Assembly: GCA_005502915.1 (NCBI GenBank)
Contig: SCMT01000002.1
Coordinates: 231,077-295,076, forward strand
Source of the DNA: Lysobacteraceae bacterium 2PB
GTDB taxonomy: Bacteria > Pseudomonadota > Gammaproteobacteria > Xanthomonadales > Xanthomonadaceae
DNA: 64,000 nt
Direction: 5' to 3'
Part shown: positions 36,887 through 44,785 of the stretch, one piece after another
How the letters are laid out: the number at the start of each line of letters is the position of its first letter
Numbering within the stretch: the first letter of the stretch is position 1
Translations under genes and position numbers: made by a program
Notes under the pieces: model-generated
The model's input: only the letters and a program-made list of their open reading frames with translations
What the model was told of the DNA's origin: nothing
Databases searched by the model: none

Positions 36887-36961
36887 TTGTAGGAGGGGCT
36901 TGAGCCCCGAGCTTTCTGCCTTTCGATCAACAAGAGCTCGGGGCTGAAGCCCCTCCTACAA
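36887..36961. repeat. Xanthomonadaceae-type intergenic inverted repeat
   Basis: Two 27-base arms, TTGTAGGAGGGGCTTGAGCC.. at 36887-36913 and its complement at 36935-36961, pair with a single mismatch around a 21-base loop. The TGTAGGAG-x-GGCTT core is the sequence found in many copies between genes of Xanthomonas, Lysobacter and relatives (REP/REPIN-like). It lies between the methyltransferase start and dusB stop; a transcript would form a long hairpin and could act as terminator for dusB. Confidence 0.85.
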
Positions 36962-36987
36962 AGCGCAGGCGCGGGCTGTCGTGCAGA

Positions 36988-37983
36988 TCATGCCGCCTGC
37001 GCGACAGCAGGCACACCCGCGATCAATGCATCGAAATACGCATGGGTGAGCCGCAGCTGTTCGTCCGCCGTGGCGGCGCGGTTGACCACGGCGCGGAAGG
37101 ATTCGTTCTCCGGGCGATCCTTCGCGTACCAGCCCAGGTGCTTGCGCGCGATGCGCACGCCCTGCGGCTCGCCGTAGAACGCGTGGAGGTGTTCGAGGTG
37201 GCCGATGAGGAGGTCGCGGACCTCGGCCAGCGACGGCGGCGGCAACGTCTCCCCGGTGGCGAGGAAGTGCGCGACCTCGCGGAAGATCCACGGCCGGCCC
37301 TGCGCGGCGCGGCCGATCATCACCGCGTCGCAGCCGGTGACGTCGAGCACGTGCTTGGCCTTCTGCGGCGAATCGATGTCGCCGTTGGCGATCACCGGGA
37401 TCTTCAGCATTGCCTTGATCGCGGCGATGGTGTCGTACTCGGCCGTGCCGGTGTACTGCTGGTCGCGGGTGCGGCCGTGGATGGTCAGCGCGGCGATGCC
37501 GCAGTCTTCGGCGATGCGCGCGATCGTCGGTGCGTTGCGCGCGTCGGCGGCCCAGCCGGTGCGGATCTTCAGCGTCACCGGCACGTCCACCGCCTTCACC
37601 ATCGCGGTGAGGATGCGGCCGACCAGGGCTTCGTCGCGCATCAGCGCCGAGCCGGCCCAGGCGTTGCAGACCTTCTTCGCCGGGCAACCCATGTTGATGT
37701 CGACGATCTGCGCGCCGTGGTCGACGTTGTAGCGCGCGGCCTCGGCCATCAGTTCGGGCACGGTGCCGGCGATCTGCACGCTGATCGGCGCCGGTTCGCC
37801 CTCGTGGTCCATGCGGTGCAGGGATTTGCGCGTGTGCCAGAAGCGCGGGTCGGAAATGGTCATCTCCGACACCGCCAGGCCCGCGCCGAGGCGCTTGCAC
37901 AACTGCCGGAACGGCTTGTCGGTGACCCCGGCCATCGGGGCCAGGATCACGCGGGGTTCGATGATGTGTGGGCCGATCCGCAT
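36988..37983 (-). CDS. dusB: tRNA-dihydrouridine synthase B
   Basis: A 331-residue flavoenzyme that reduces uridine in the tRNA D-loop. Signatures: MRIGPHIIEPRVILAPMAGVTD at the start, VDINMGCPAKKVCNAWAGSAL with the catalytic Cys, KIRTGW, and IHGRTRDQQYTG, then VIANGDIDSP. I prefer the ATG at 37983 because DusB proteins begin MRIG; an in-frame ATG at 37992 adds three residues. In many gammaproteobacteria fis follows dusB; here it does not. Confidence 0.95.
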   Translation of the reverse strand: MRIGPHIIEPRVILAPMAGVTDKPFRQLCKRLGAGLAVSEMTISDPRFWHTRKSLHRMDHEGEPAPISVQIAGTVPELMAEAARYNVDHGAQIVDINMGCPAKKVCNAWAGSALMRDEALVGRILTAMVKAVDVPVTLKIRTGWAADARNAPTIARIAEDCGIAALTIHGRTRDQQYTGTAEYDTIAAIKAMLKIPVIANGDIDSPQKAKHVLDVTGCDAVMIGRAAQGRPWIFREVAHFLATGETLPPPSLAEVRDLLIGHLEHLHAFYGEPQGVRIARKHLGWYAKDRPENESFRAVVNRAATADEQLRLTHAYFDALIAGVPAVAQAA

Positions 37984-38010
37984 GGGCGGCATTGTAGGCC
38001 ATCGTCCCGC

Positions 38011-38045
38011 ACCCTCCCCTGCGTCTGAGGGGGAGGGTTGGGGGT
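38011..38045. repeat. GC-rich inverted repeat with GGTTGGGGGTG tail
   Basis: ACCCTCCCC and GGGGAGGGT pair around TGCGTCTGAG and are followed by TGGGGGTG. The same architecture (C-run, short loop, G-run, then GGTYGGGATGGGGG) recurs at 50095-50131, so the two appear to be members of one repeat family typical of this bacterial family. It sits between yegP and dusB. Confidence 0.6.
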
Positions 38046-38055
38046 GTCGCGCGTC

Positions 38056-38394
38056 CTACTTCGCGACCAGGTTCTGCACCGGGGCGGCAGGCGCGTTGGC
38101 CATGACCGAGCGGATGCCGTTGTCGCGCGAGCTGGTGCTCTTGTACATCTCGCTCTTGCCGATGGACTCGCCGTTCTTCGCCATCAGCGAGAAATACGGG
38201 CTGCCGTCCTTGGCGGTCTTCTTGTCGAAGTTGCCTGCGTCCAGCGCATGCTTCCGCACCGATTCGATGCCGTTCTCGCAGCCCTGCAGCGTGGAATACC
38301 CCTCGCTGGTCAGGATCACCTGGCCGTTGCCGGCCTTGAGGTTGAACTGGAACTCCCCGTTCTTGCGCTTGCTGATCACGAACTTGCCGGCCAT
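38056..38394 (-). CDS. YegP family protein (two DUF1508 units)
   Basis: A 112-residue protein with two tandem DUF1508 repeats: GKFVISKRKNGEFQFNLKAGNG (residues 2-50) and KDGSPYFSLMAKNGESIGKSEMY (about 60-105), each with the strand-turn-strand and the K/R-N-G motif. The ATG at 38394 has GGAGA at the right distance; a longer frame upstream lacks one. The function of YegP proteins is unknown; they are small cytosolic proteins. Confidence 0.93.
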   Translation of the reverse strand: MAGKFVISKRKNGEFQFNLKAGNGQVILTSEGYSTLQGCENGIESVRKHALDAGNFDKKTAKDGSPYFSLMAKNGESIGKSEMYKSTSSRDNGIRSVMANAPAAPVQNLVAK

Positions 38395-38487
38395 ACGCGG
38401 TTCTCCGTGGTGAGTACCGTCGAGCTTAGCCAAGACCCGCGCGCGGTTGGCGACCGCTCGTCGACCGTGCGCGGGCCGGATGCGCGG

Positions 38488-39471
38488 TCAGCCCGGGAAA
38501 CGGGCGAGCACGTCCTCGCGGGTCGGCATGGCCAGGGCTGCGCCGGGGCGCTCGGTCGACAGTGCGGCGTAGCGGGAGGCGTCGCGCAGCAGGGCGGCGA
38601 AGGGTTCGCCCGGACGCGTGGCCAGCGCGGCGGCCAGGGCGCCGCTGAACGCGTCACCGGCGCCGGTGGTGTCGACCACGGCCACCGTTTCGGCGCCCAG
38701 GCGGTACCAGGCGGTGTCGTCGCCGCGCGTGGCGTTGTCCGGATGCGAGACGAAGCAGCCGGCGGCGCCGAGGGTGATCACCACGGTGCCGCCGGGCAGC
38801 AGGTCGCGGCACAGCGCGTGCAGGCGCGGCGAGTCGAGGTAGGCCACGGCGTCGCCGTCGATGCGCTCGCCGAGATGGCGGGCGAACAGGCCGGCGCATT
38901 CGGTCTCGTTGGGCGTCAGCAGGTCGGCCATCGCCAGCAGGTCGCGCGGCACGGCCACGTTGGCCGGCGCCGGGTTGAGCATCGCCAGCCGGCCGGTCTC
39001 GCGGGCATGGCGCAGGGCGGCGGTGACCGCCTCGATCGGCGATTCCAGCTGCACCAGGGTGACGCCGGCGGCCGCGATGGTCTCGCGCTGGGCATCGATG
39101 AACCCGGTGTCGAGGCAGGCGTTGGCGCCGGGGCCGATGACGATGCTGTTGCGGCCCTGGGCGTCGACGAAGATGCCGGCGGTGCCGGTGGGCGAGGGGC
39201 TGCGCTGGTCGCGCAGGTCGATGCCGTCGGCGGTGGCCAGCGCGCGGGCGAGCTGGCCGCCGACGTCGTCGCCGAGGGCGCAGACGAAGGCGGTGCGCGC
39301 GCCGGAACGCGCGGCGGCGGTGGCCTGGTTGAAGCCCTTGCCGCCGGGGCCGCTGGCGTACTCGCCGCCGTGGGTGGCGCCGGGCGCGGGCAGGGCGTCG
39401 GTGCGCCAGACATGGTCGACGTTGAAGGAGCCGACGACGACGACGTCGGGTGAGGCAGGTTTGGCGGACAT
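38488..39471 (-). CDS. rbsK: ribokinase
   Basis: A 327-residue PfkB-family sugar kinase. Signatures: VVVGSFNVDHVWRTDALP, SGPGGKGFNQATAAARSG (substrate site), LLTPNETE, and DTTGAGDAFSGALAAAL with the catalytic Asp. Phosphorylates ribose at C5. It lies behind a nucleoside transporter gene on the same strand, which suggests a role in using the ribose part of nucleosides. A terminator of the transporter gene lies just before its start codon, so its expression may be partly independent. Confidence 0.9.
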   Translation of the reverse strand: MSAKPASPDVVVVGSFNVDHVWRTDALPAPGATHGGEYASGPGGKGFNQATAAARSGARTAFVCALGDDVGGQLARALATADGIDLRDQRSPSPTGTAGIFVDAQGRNSIVIGPGANACLDTGFIDAQRETIAAAGVTLVQLESPIEAVTAALRHARETGRLAMLNPAPANVAVPRDLLAMADLLTPNETECAGLFARHLGERIDGDAVAYLDSPRLHALCRDLLPGGTVVITLGAAGCFVSHPDNATRGDDTAWYRLGAETVAVVDTTGAGDAFSGALAAALATRPGEPFAALLRDASRYAALSTERPGAALAMPTREDVLARFPG

Positions 39472-39483
39472 GTGGGTGCTCTG

Positions 39484-39516
39484 AAAAAGACACCCCCGGA
39501 TCGCTCCGGAGGTGTC
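39484..39516 (-). terminator. terminator between the nucleoside transporter and ribokinase genes
   Basis: On the minus strand GACACCTCCGG and CCGGGGGTGTC form an 11-pair stem (one G-T pair) around AGCGAT, followed directly by TTTTTC. It ends only 13 bases before the ribokinase start, so read-through or the hairpin itself may control ribokinase translation. Confidence 0.85.
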
Positions 39517-39572
39517 GGTGGAACAGGGATTGAATCGACGTCGACGCGCGGGGGCGCGTGGGGCCGAGGAGA

Positions 39573-40913
39573 TTAACGCAAGTGGATCAGCACACCGGCA
39601 ATGGTCGCGGTCATCAGGGTGGCGATGGAGCCGCCGAGCACCGCGCGCAGGCCGAACCGGGCCAGGTCGCCGCGACGCTCCGGGGCGATGCCGCCGATGC
39701 CGCCGATCTGGATCGCGATCGAGGCGAAGTTGGCGAAGCCGCACAGGGCGTAGGTCAGGATCAGGCGCGAATTCTCGCTGATCTCGCCGGGGCCGGTGCC
39801 GACCGGGGTCTGCGACAGCTGCAGGTAGGCGATGAACTCGTTGAGCACGATCTTCTGGCCGATCAGGCCGCCGGCGATCACCGCGTCGTTCCAGTCGATG
39901 CCGATCACCCAGGCGATCGGTGCCAGCACGTAGCCGAGGATCAGGCCGAGGTTGAGGCGGGTCTTCTGCTCGGCCACCGCGACCGCGCCGTCGTTGAGCA
40001 TCATGTTGATGCTCTGGTAGCCCGGGATGTGCCAGTCGCCGACCCAGCCGATCAGGTGGTTGATCATCGCGATCAGGGCGACGAAGGCCAGCAGCATCGC
40101 GGCGATGTTGATCGCCAGCTTCATGCCGTCGGACGCGCCCGCGGCAGCGGCGTCGATGATGTTCTTGCTCTCCTTCTCGATGTGCACCGTCACCGACCCG
40201 GAGGTCAGCGGCGTGCCGGTTTCGGGAATGAGGATCTTGGCGATCAGCAGCGTGGCCGGTGCGGCCATGATCGACGCGGCGAGGAAGTGCTTCGCGTAGA
40301 TCTGCTGCTGCACGGTGTCGGCGCCGGCCAGCATGCCGATGTACACCGCCATCACGCCGCCGGCGATGTGCGCCATGCCGCCGATCATCATCGTCAGCAG
40401 CTCGGACTCGGTCATCTTGTTGATGTACGGGCGCACGGTCAGCGGCGCCTCGGTCTGGCCGATGAACACGCTGGCGCAGACGCTGGTGGTTTCCGCGCCG
40501 GAGACCTTCATCACCTTGGTGATCGCCAGGGCCATGATCTTCACTACCCACTGCATCACGCCCAGGTGGTAGAGCACCGCCATGAACGAGGCGAAGAAGA
40601 TCACCGTCGGCAGGGCGTGGAAGATGAAGACGAAGCCGTACTTCTCCTGGTCGGCCATGCCGCCGAGGATCATCTGCGAGCCGGCATTGGTGAATTCGAT
40701 CAGCTTGACGAACACCGAGCCGAGGCCTTCGAAGATGGCGCTGCCCCAGGTGGTCATCAGCACGAAGGCCGCGAAGGCGATCTGCAGCAGCACGCCGGTG
40801 CCGACCAGCTTCCAGTCGACCGCCTTCTTGTTGCTCGAGAACGCCCACGCGATGCCGATCAGCACCGCCAGTCCGAACAGGCCGAATCCGACCCGCATCA
40901 AAGCTTCCATCAC
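39573..40913 (-). CDS. NupC-type concentrative nucleoside transporter
   Basis: A 446-residue membrane protein with about ten hydrophobic helices. Family signatures: WGSAIFEGLGSVFVKLIEF, FVFIFHALPTVIFFASFMAVLY, SVCASVFIGQTEAPLTVRPYI (conserved substrate-site segment with Gln-Thr-Glu) and MMIGGMAHIAGGVMAVYIGM, then LNEFIAYL near the C-terminus. Imports nucleosides with protons or sodium. Ribokinase follows downstream. Confidence 0.93.
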   Translation of the reverse strand: MMEALMRVGFGLFGLAVLIGIAWAFSSNKKAVDWKLVGTGVLLQIAFAAFVLMTTWGSAIFEGLGSVFVKLIEFTNAGSQMILGGMADQEKYGFVFIFHALPTVIFFASFMAVLYHLGVMQWVVKIMALAITKVMKVSGAETTSVCASVFIGQTEAPLTVRPYINKMTESELLTMMIGGMAHIAGGVMAVYIGMLAGADTVQQQIYAKHFLAASIMAAPATLLIAKILIPETGTPLTSGSVTVHIEKESKNIIDAAAAGASDGMKLAINIAAMLLAFVALIAMINHLIGWVGDWHIPGYQSINMMLNDGAVAVAEQKTRLNLGLILGYVLAPIAWVIGIDWNDAVIAGGLIGQKIVLNEFIAYLQLSQTPVGTGPGEISENSRLILTYALCGFANFASIAIQIGGIGGIAPERRGDLARFGLRAVLGGSIATLMTATIAGVLIHLR

Positions 40914-41045
40914 GTCTCCCCGTACCGATTAGGTGGCCCGGTTGCGGGCCGATCGTCGGGCCGGTCGGCCCAAACCCCGGCAGGGTAGGCCAGTGGGGGG
41001 CGTACGGGCAACAGGGGCGCGGGCGAGGCTGCGGGTCGCCTCCGT

Positions 41046-42191
41046 TCAGGTATCCCGGGCCACGACCCGGTTGCAGCCCTCGTGCTTGGCAACCTGCAGG
41101 CGACGGTCGGCGGTGCGCAGCAGCGAGGAGACGTTGTTGCCGTCGCTGGGATAGGCGGACAATCCGCCGCTGAAGGTGATGTGCAGCGGATCGCCGCCGC
41201 GCTCGGGGACGAAGGGGCGTTCGGCCATCAGCTGGCGCAGGCGGTCCAGGCGTTCCCAGGCGTTGCCGATCGGGCAGTACATCACCAGCACGAACTCCTG
41301 GCCGCCGATGCGCACCAGGCGTTCGCGCTCGCGGAGGATCTCGCGCATCGAGCCGACGACGTGGCGGATCGCGCGGTCGCCGGTGAGATGGCCGTACTGG
41401 TCGTTGATGCGCTTGAAGCGGTCCAGGTCGAGCAGGGCCACGGTCAGCGACTGGTTGTCCTCGCGCGCGGCTTCGAGGATGCGCGGCATGCGCTGCACCA
41501 GCCACGAGCGGTTGGGCAGTCCGGTCAGGCCGTCGCTGCCGGAGGATTCGATCAGCCGCTGCATGCGGTAGACCACGGTCGCGGTGAGCACGGTCATCAG
41601 CAGCATCAGCACCACGCGCTCGATCTGCGCGCCTACCGACACCGTGCCGTAATCCACCGACACCAGCTGTTCCGGGGATTCGGCCATCGCCAGCAGCATG
41701 CCCACCAGCAGCGAATACTGCAGCATCGCCATGCCGCCGGCGTACAGCGTGAGCCGGCCGTCGTTGCGCAGCGCGGTCATGCTGATCGAGATCAGGTAGA
41801 ACACCCACACGATGATGCTGTTGAACGGGGCCACCGGATCGCTCAGGTTCAGCAGCGCCAGCACCAGCGTGGTGGTGGTGACGTCGTAGGTGGTGGTAGC
41901 GTAGGGCAGCCAGCTGTGCCGGCGGCGGTTGCGCGCCAGCGCCAGCCAGATCTGCGCGCAGATGTTGATGAAGACCGTCGCGCCCAGGCCGATCATCAGT
42001 TCGGTGAGCTTGCCCGCCCCCTGGTTGCCGATCAGCGCCACCGGCGCGAGCAGCAGCGACAGCGCCGACAGCAGCGCGCGGATGCGCGCCACCAGCAGTT
42101 CCCCGCCTGCGCCGAGATCGAGCATGACCTCGTCCGGCCGCGCCAGCAGCGTCCGCACGAGGTCTCGTTTCCAGTCGCCGGTGATGCTCAT
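41046..42191 (-). CDS. membrane GGDEF-domain protein with degenerate GGQEF motif
   Basis: A 381-residue protein started at 42191. Residues about 35-200 have five or six hydrophobic helices (LLSALSLLLAPVALIG, LMIGLGATVFINICAQIWLALA, FNSIIVWVFYLISISM). Residues about 220-380 are a GGDEF domain (DGLTGLPNRSWLVQRM, ALLDLDRFKRINDQYGHLTGD, LVRIGGQEFVLVMY). The catalytic signature reads GGQEF instead of GG(D/E)EF; the third residue binds metal and is needed in active enzymes. The expected RxxD inhibitory site reads RERE. The protein may thus be a c-di-GMP receptor or inactive, not a synthase. Confidence 0.9.
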   Translation of the reverse strand: MSITGDWKRDLVRTLLARPDEVMLDLGAGGELLVARIRALLSALSLLLAPVALIGNQGAGKLTELMIGLGATVFINICAQIWLALARNRRRHSWLPYATTTYDVTTTTLVLALLNLSDPVAPFNSIIVWVFYLISISMTALRNDGRLTLYAGGMAMLQYSLLVGMLLAMAESPEQLVSVDYGTVSVGAQIERVVLMLLMTVLTATVVYRMQRLIESSGSDGLTGLPNRSWLVQRMPRILEAAREDNQSLTVALLDLDRFKRINDQYGHLTGDRAIRHVVGSMREILRERERLVRIGGQEFVLVMYCPIGNAWERLDRLRQLMAERPFVPERGGDPLHITFSGGLSAYPSDGNNVSSLLRTADRRLQVAKHEGCNRVVARDT

Positions 42192-42349
42192 GTCATGCGT
42201 GCCGCGTGCGTTCGGTCCTGCTACAGGATAGCCTCGCAGGCGCTGGCTGCGGTCCCGGGCCGCCGTCCGCCGCCTATGCCCAGGCCCTGCCCGGCGCCCG
42301 CGCGCGCCGCCGGGCTGCGAAGGAGCGCGATCATCCAAGGAGGAATGCC

Positions 42350-43807
42350 ATGTCATCCCGTTTGCCCCAGGCCTGCCGACACGTCGTGCGCGGGCTGCAT
42401 GCCGCCGCGCTCGCGCTGCTGGCCCTGCCGTTCGCGACCGTGCAGGCCCAGTCCGATCCGCGACTGGACCAGCTGTACATGCTGCAGCCGCACAACAGCT
42501 ACGAACACGGCGCGCAGCTCACGCTGTGGCTCGACGCCGGATATCGCACCCTCGAACTCGACGTGCAGGACCAGGACGACGGTTCGACGAATCCCCGCGG
42601 TCCCTACGTCGCCCACGACGGTGGCCCGACCAACAGCAACTGCCGCGGCACCGCCGATCGCCTGGCCGACTGCCTCGACGACATCGTCGCCTGGCAGAAC
42701 GCGCATCCCGGCGAACTGCCGATCGTCGTGTTCGTCGACATGAAGACCCGCGCGGGCAACCTGTTCAGCGCCTGGGACGTGTCGAAGATCGATGCGCTCG
42801 ACCGTTTCGTCTCGGGCTATCTCGGGTCGCGCCTGTATCGCTATGCCGACCTGCGCAACGCCATCGCCGGCGCGCCCGGCGCCACCGCGCGCGAGAAGCT
42901 GCGCGCCGTCGGCTGGCCGACCGCGAACGCGCTGCGCGGCCGGATCATCGTCGCCTTCACCGGCGGGCGCATCGGCGCGGTGAACCAGGGCATGGACGCC
43001 ATGATCGGCCTGCGCGGCAGCGCGATGTCGGCCTTCCTGTGCCCGGACGTGGATGCGCCCGATCCGGGGGAGATCTCCGGCACGGTCGACGGCATGTCCG
43101 CGTCGGCCTCCGGCCAGATGCTCTGCGCCAACGCGCAGGCCGGCGACCACTACCAGCTCGTCGCCAACCGTGCTGCGGAATACCGCCAGCTCATGCACCT
43201 GTGGGGCGCGGCCGGGGACTTCGTCAGCACCGATTTCGCGCCCACCTACATCGCGGTCGCGCACGGGGTGTCGGCGATCGGCATGGACGTGACCGATTCG
43301 CTGTCCGATCCGGATGTCACGGTGCCGGCATGGACCGCGAACATCCCGCTGGTCGGCATCCGTCGCGGCCTGCCGGGCTATTTCACCCTGCGTCCGCTCA
43401 GCGCCTCCGGCACGCGCTGCATCGGCACCCGCAGCAACGCCTACGGCAACGGCAGCGCGCTCGACCAGGAACTGTGCACGGGCGGCTACGACCAGCAGTA
43501 CGTCTATACCGCCGAGGGGCAGCTGCGTCCGCGCGGCAACAACGCGCAGTGCGTGGACATTTCCGGCGGCAGCGCCGGCGCCGGCAAGGCGATGCACCTG
43601 TGGGATTGCGACGGCGGCGATTCGGAGAAATGGTTCATCACCACCGATGGCCGCTTCCGCAGCCGCCAGAACACCGGCTACTGCGCGACGGTGCCCAACG
43701 GCACCTTGAACACCGGCGTGCAGTTGCGCACCGAGGTCTGCGGCACGGCTTCGTGGCAGCGTTTCGAGCGGGTGTCGGTCCCCGACTGGCCGCAGACCAA
43801 CTTCTGA
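42350..43807 (+). CDS. secreted Ca2+-dependent PI-phospholipase C-like protein with ricin-type lectin domain
   Basis: A 485-residue protein with Sec signal peptide (about residues 1-34, cleaved after VQA). Residues about 35-350 resemble the Ca2+-dependent phosphoinositide phospholipase C family: MLQPHNSYEHG (first catalytic His), TLELDVQDQ, YVAHDG (second His), IVVFVDMKTR. Residues about 355-475 form a ricin-B-type beta-trefoil with repeated G-x-C-x-D/T and Q-W-like units (RCIGTRSNAYGN, QCVDISGGSAGAG, YCATVPNG). An exported lipase with carbohydrate binding is likely. The start has AAGGAGGAATGCC. Confidence 0.85.
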   Translation: MSSRLPQACRHVVRGLHAAALALLALPFATVQAQSDPRLDQLYMLQPHNSYEHGAQLTLWLDAGYRTLELDVQDQDDGSTNPRGPYVAHDGGPTNSNCRGTADRLADCLDDIVAWQNAHPGELPIVVFVDMKTRAGNLFSAWDVSKIDALDRFVSGYLGSRLYRYADLRNAIAGAPGATAREKLRAVGWPTANALRGRIIVAFTGGRIGAVNQGMDAMIGLRGSAMSAFLCPDVDAPDPGEISGTVDGMSASASGQMLCANAQAGDHYQLVANRAAEYRQLMHLWGAAGDFVSTDFAPTYIAVAHGVSAIGMDVTDSLSDPDVTVPAWTANIPLVGIRRGLPGYFTLRPLSASGTRCIGTRSNAYGNGSALDQELCTGGYDQQYVYTAEGQLRPRGNNAQCVDISGGSAGAGKAMHLWDCDGGDSEKWFITTDGRFRSRQNTGYCATVPNGTLNTGVQLRTEVCGTASWQRFERVSVPDWPQTNF

Positions 43808-43835
43808 GCAAGGCCGGCCGTTTCAGCGCGTCGCT

Positions 43836-44498
43836 TCAGCCGGTCGCCCGCGTGGCGGCCGGCGCGGCGGGCGTGGCCGGCATGCCCTGCGTCGCCGGCA
43901 TGCCGCGCCAGGCCACCCACAGCGCCAGTGCGATGAACAGCGCCGCCGCCGCCATGCGCGCGGCCTTCAGCGGCAGCTTCGCCGCGAAGCGGCTGCCCAG
44001 CAGCACCACCGGCACGTTGGCCAGCAGCATGCCCAGCGTCGTGCCCAGCACGACCGGCCAGAGCAGGGTCGATTTCGCGGCCAGCACCACGGTCGCGATC
44101 TGGGTCTTGTCGCCGATCTCGGCCAGGAAGAAGGCGATGGTCGTGGCGATGAACGCGCTGCGCGCGGGCAGGCGCTCGCCGTCGTCGTCGATCCTGTCGG
44201 GGATCAGGGTCCACACGCCGATGGCGAGGAAGCTGCCGGCCACCAGCCAGCGCAGCACTTCGGGCGACAGATAACTGGCGACCCAGGCGCCGATCCAGCC
44301 GGCGAGCGCGTGGTTGAGCACGGTGGCGACGAAGATGCCGGCGATGATCGGCCAGGGCCGGCGGAAGCGCGCGGCGAGCAGCAGGGCGAGCAACTGGGTC
44401 TTGTCGCCGATCTCGGCGATGGCCACGGCGAGCGTGGAGACGCCGAGGGTGGGCAGGGCCGACGAGAGGTCGCCGGCGAACAGCGTGGACGCATCCAT
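43836..44498 (-). CDS. GDT1/TMEM165 family manganese exporter
   Basis: A 220-residue inner-membrane protein with six hydrophobic helices. The two hallmark motifs E-x-G-D-K-T are AEIGDKTQLLALLLAARF near residue 30 and AEIGDKTQIATVVLAAK near residue 130. Relatives in Xanthomonas (MneA) export Mn2+. The start at 44498 has TGGAG seven bases upstream. Control by the Mn riboswitch just upstream is evident from sequence. The tail (about 30 residues) is a MPATQGMPATPAAPAATRATG-like repeat. Confidence 0.92.
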   Translation of the reverse strand: MDASTLFAGDLSSALPTLGVSTLAVAIAEIGDKTQLLALLLAARFRRPWPIIAGIFVATVLNHALAGWIGAWVASYLSPEVLRWLVAGSFLAIGVWTLIPDRIDDDGERLPARSAFIATTIAFFLAEIGDKTQIATVVLAAKSTLLWPVVLGTTLGMLLANVPVVLLGSRFAAKLPLKAARMAAAALFIALALWVAWRGMPATQGMPATPAAPAATRATG

Positions 44499-44508
44499 GA
44501 AAACTCCA

Positions 44509-44557
44509 GGGCCGGGCTTCGCGTGGACGCGAAGGCAAACGCCGCGCAGCCCGGCCC
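44509..44557 (-). terminator. expression-platform hairpin of the Mn riboswitch
   Basis: On the minus strand GGGCCGGGCT and AGCCCGGCCC form a long stem with an inner pair TTCGCGT/ACGCGAA, and the ribosome site TGGAG follows at once. A hairpin this close to the start codon can block ribosome access or end transcription, the usual output of a yybP-ykoY switch. A run of T's (GAGTTTTC) follows. Confidence 0.6.
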
Positions 44558-44715
44558 GGGTGGCGCAACGCCTGCCTTCGGTCTTGCCCGATGCGCCGTC
44601 TCGACGGTGCATGCTTCCGCGCCACGGCCTGCCGGCCAAGTCTGTTGACGCGGAACCCGGCGCGCGGCGCTCGAAGGGAGCGTGCGACGCGGCCGGTGGG
44701 CTACTCCCCGGAGGA
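44556..44715 (-). promoter_or_regulatory. yybP-ykoY manganese riboswitch
   Basis: On the minus strand the leader of the exporter gene shows conserved pieces of the yybP-ykoY aptamer in the correct order: GGGGAGTAGC (44700-44709), CGTCAACAGAC around 44640-44650, and GCAAGACC near 44580. The long arms between them are G+C-rich stems. A TATAGAAT at 44728-44735 is a fitting -10 element. These riboswitches bind Mn2+ and turn on Mn efflux genes; the gene behind it is of this type. Confidence 0.85.
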
Positions 44716-44785
44716 AGAGTGGCGACATTCTATACGAACCGCCCGGGTACACTGGCGGCCCCCGTCGCACTCCACGGATGCCCCG

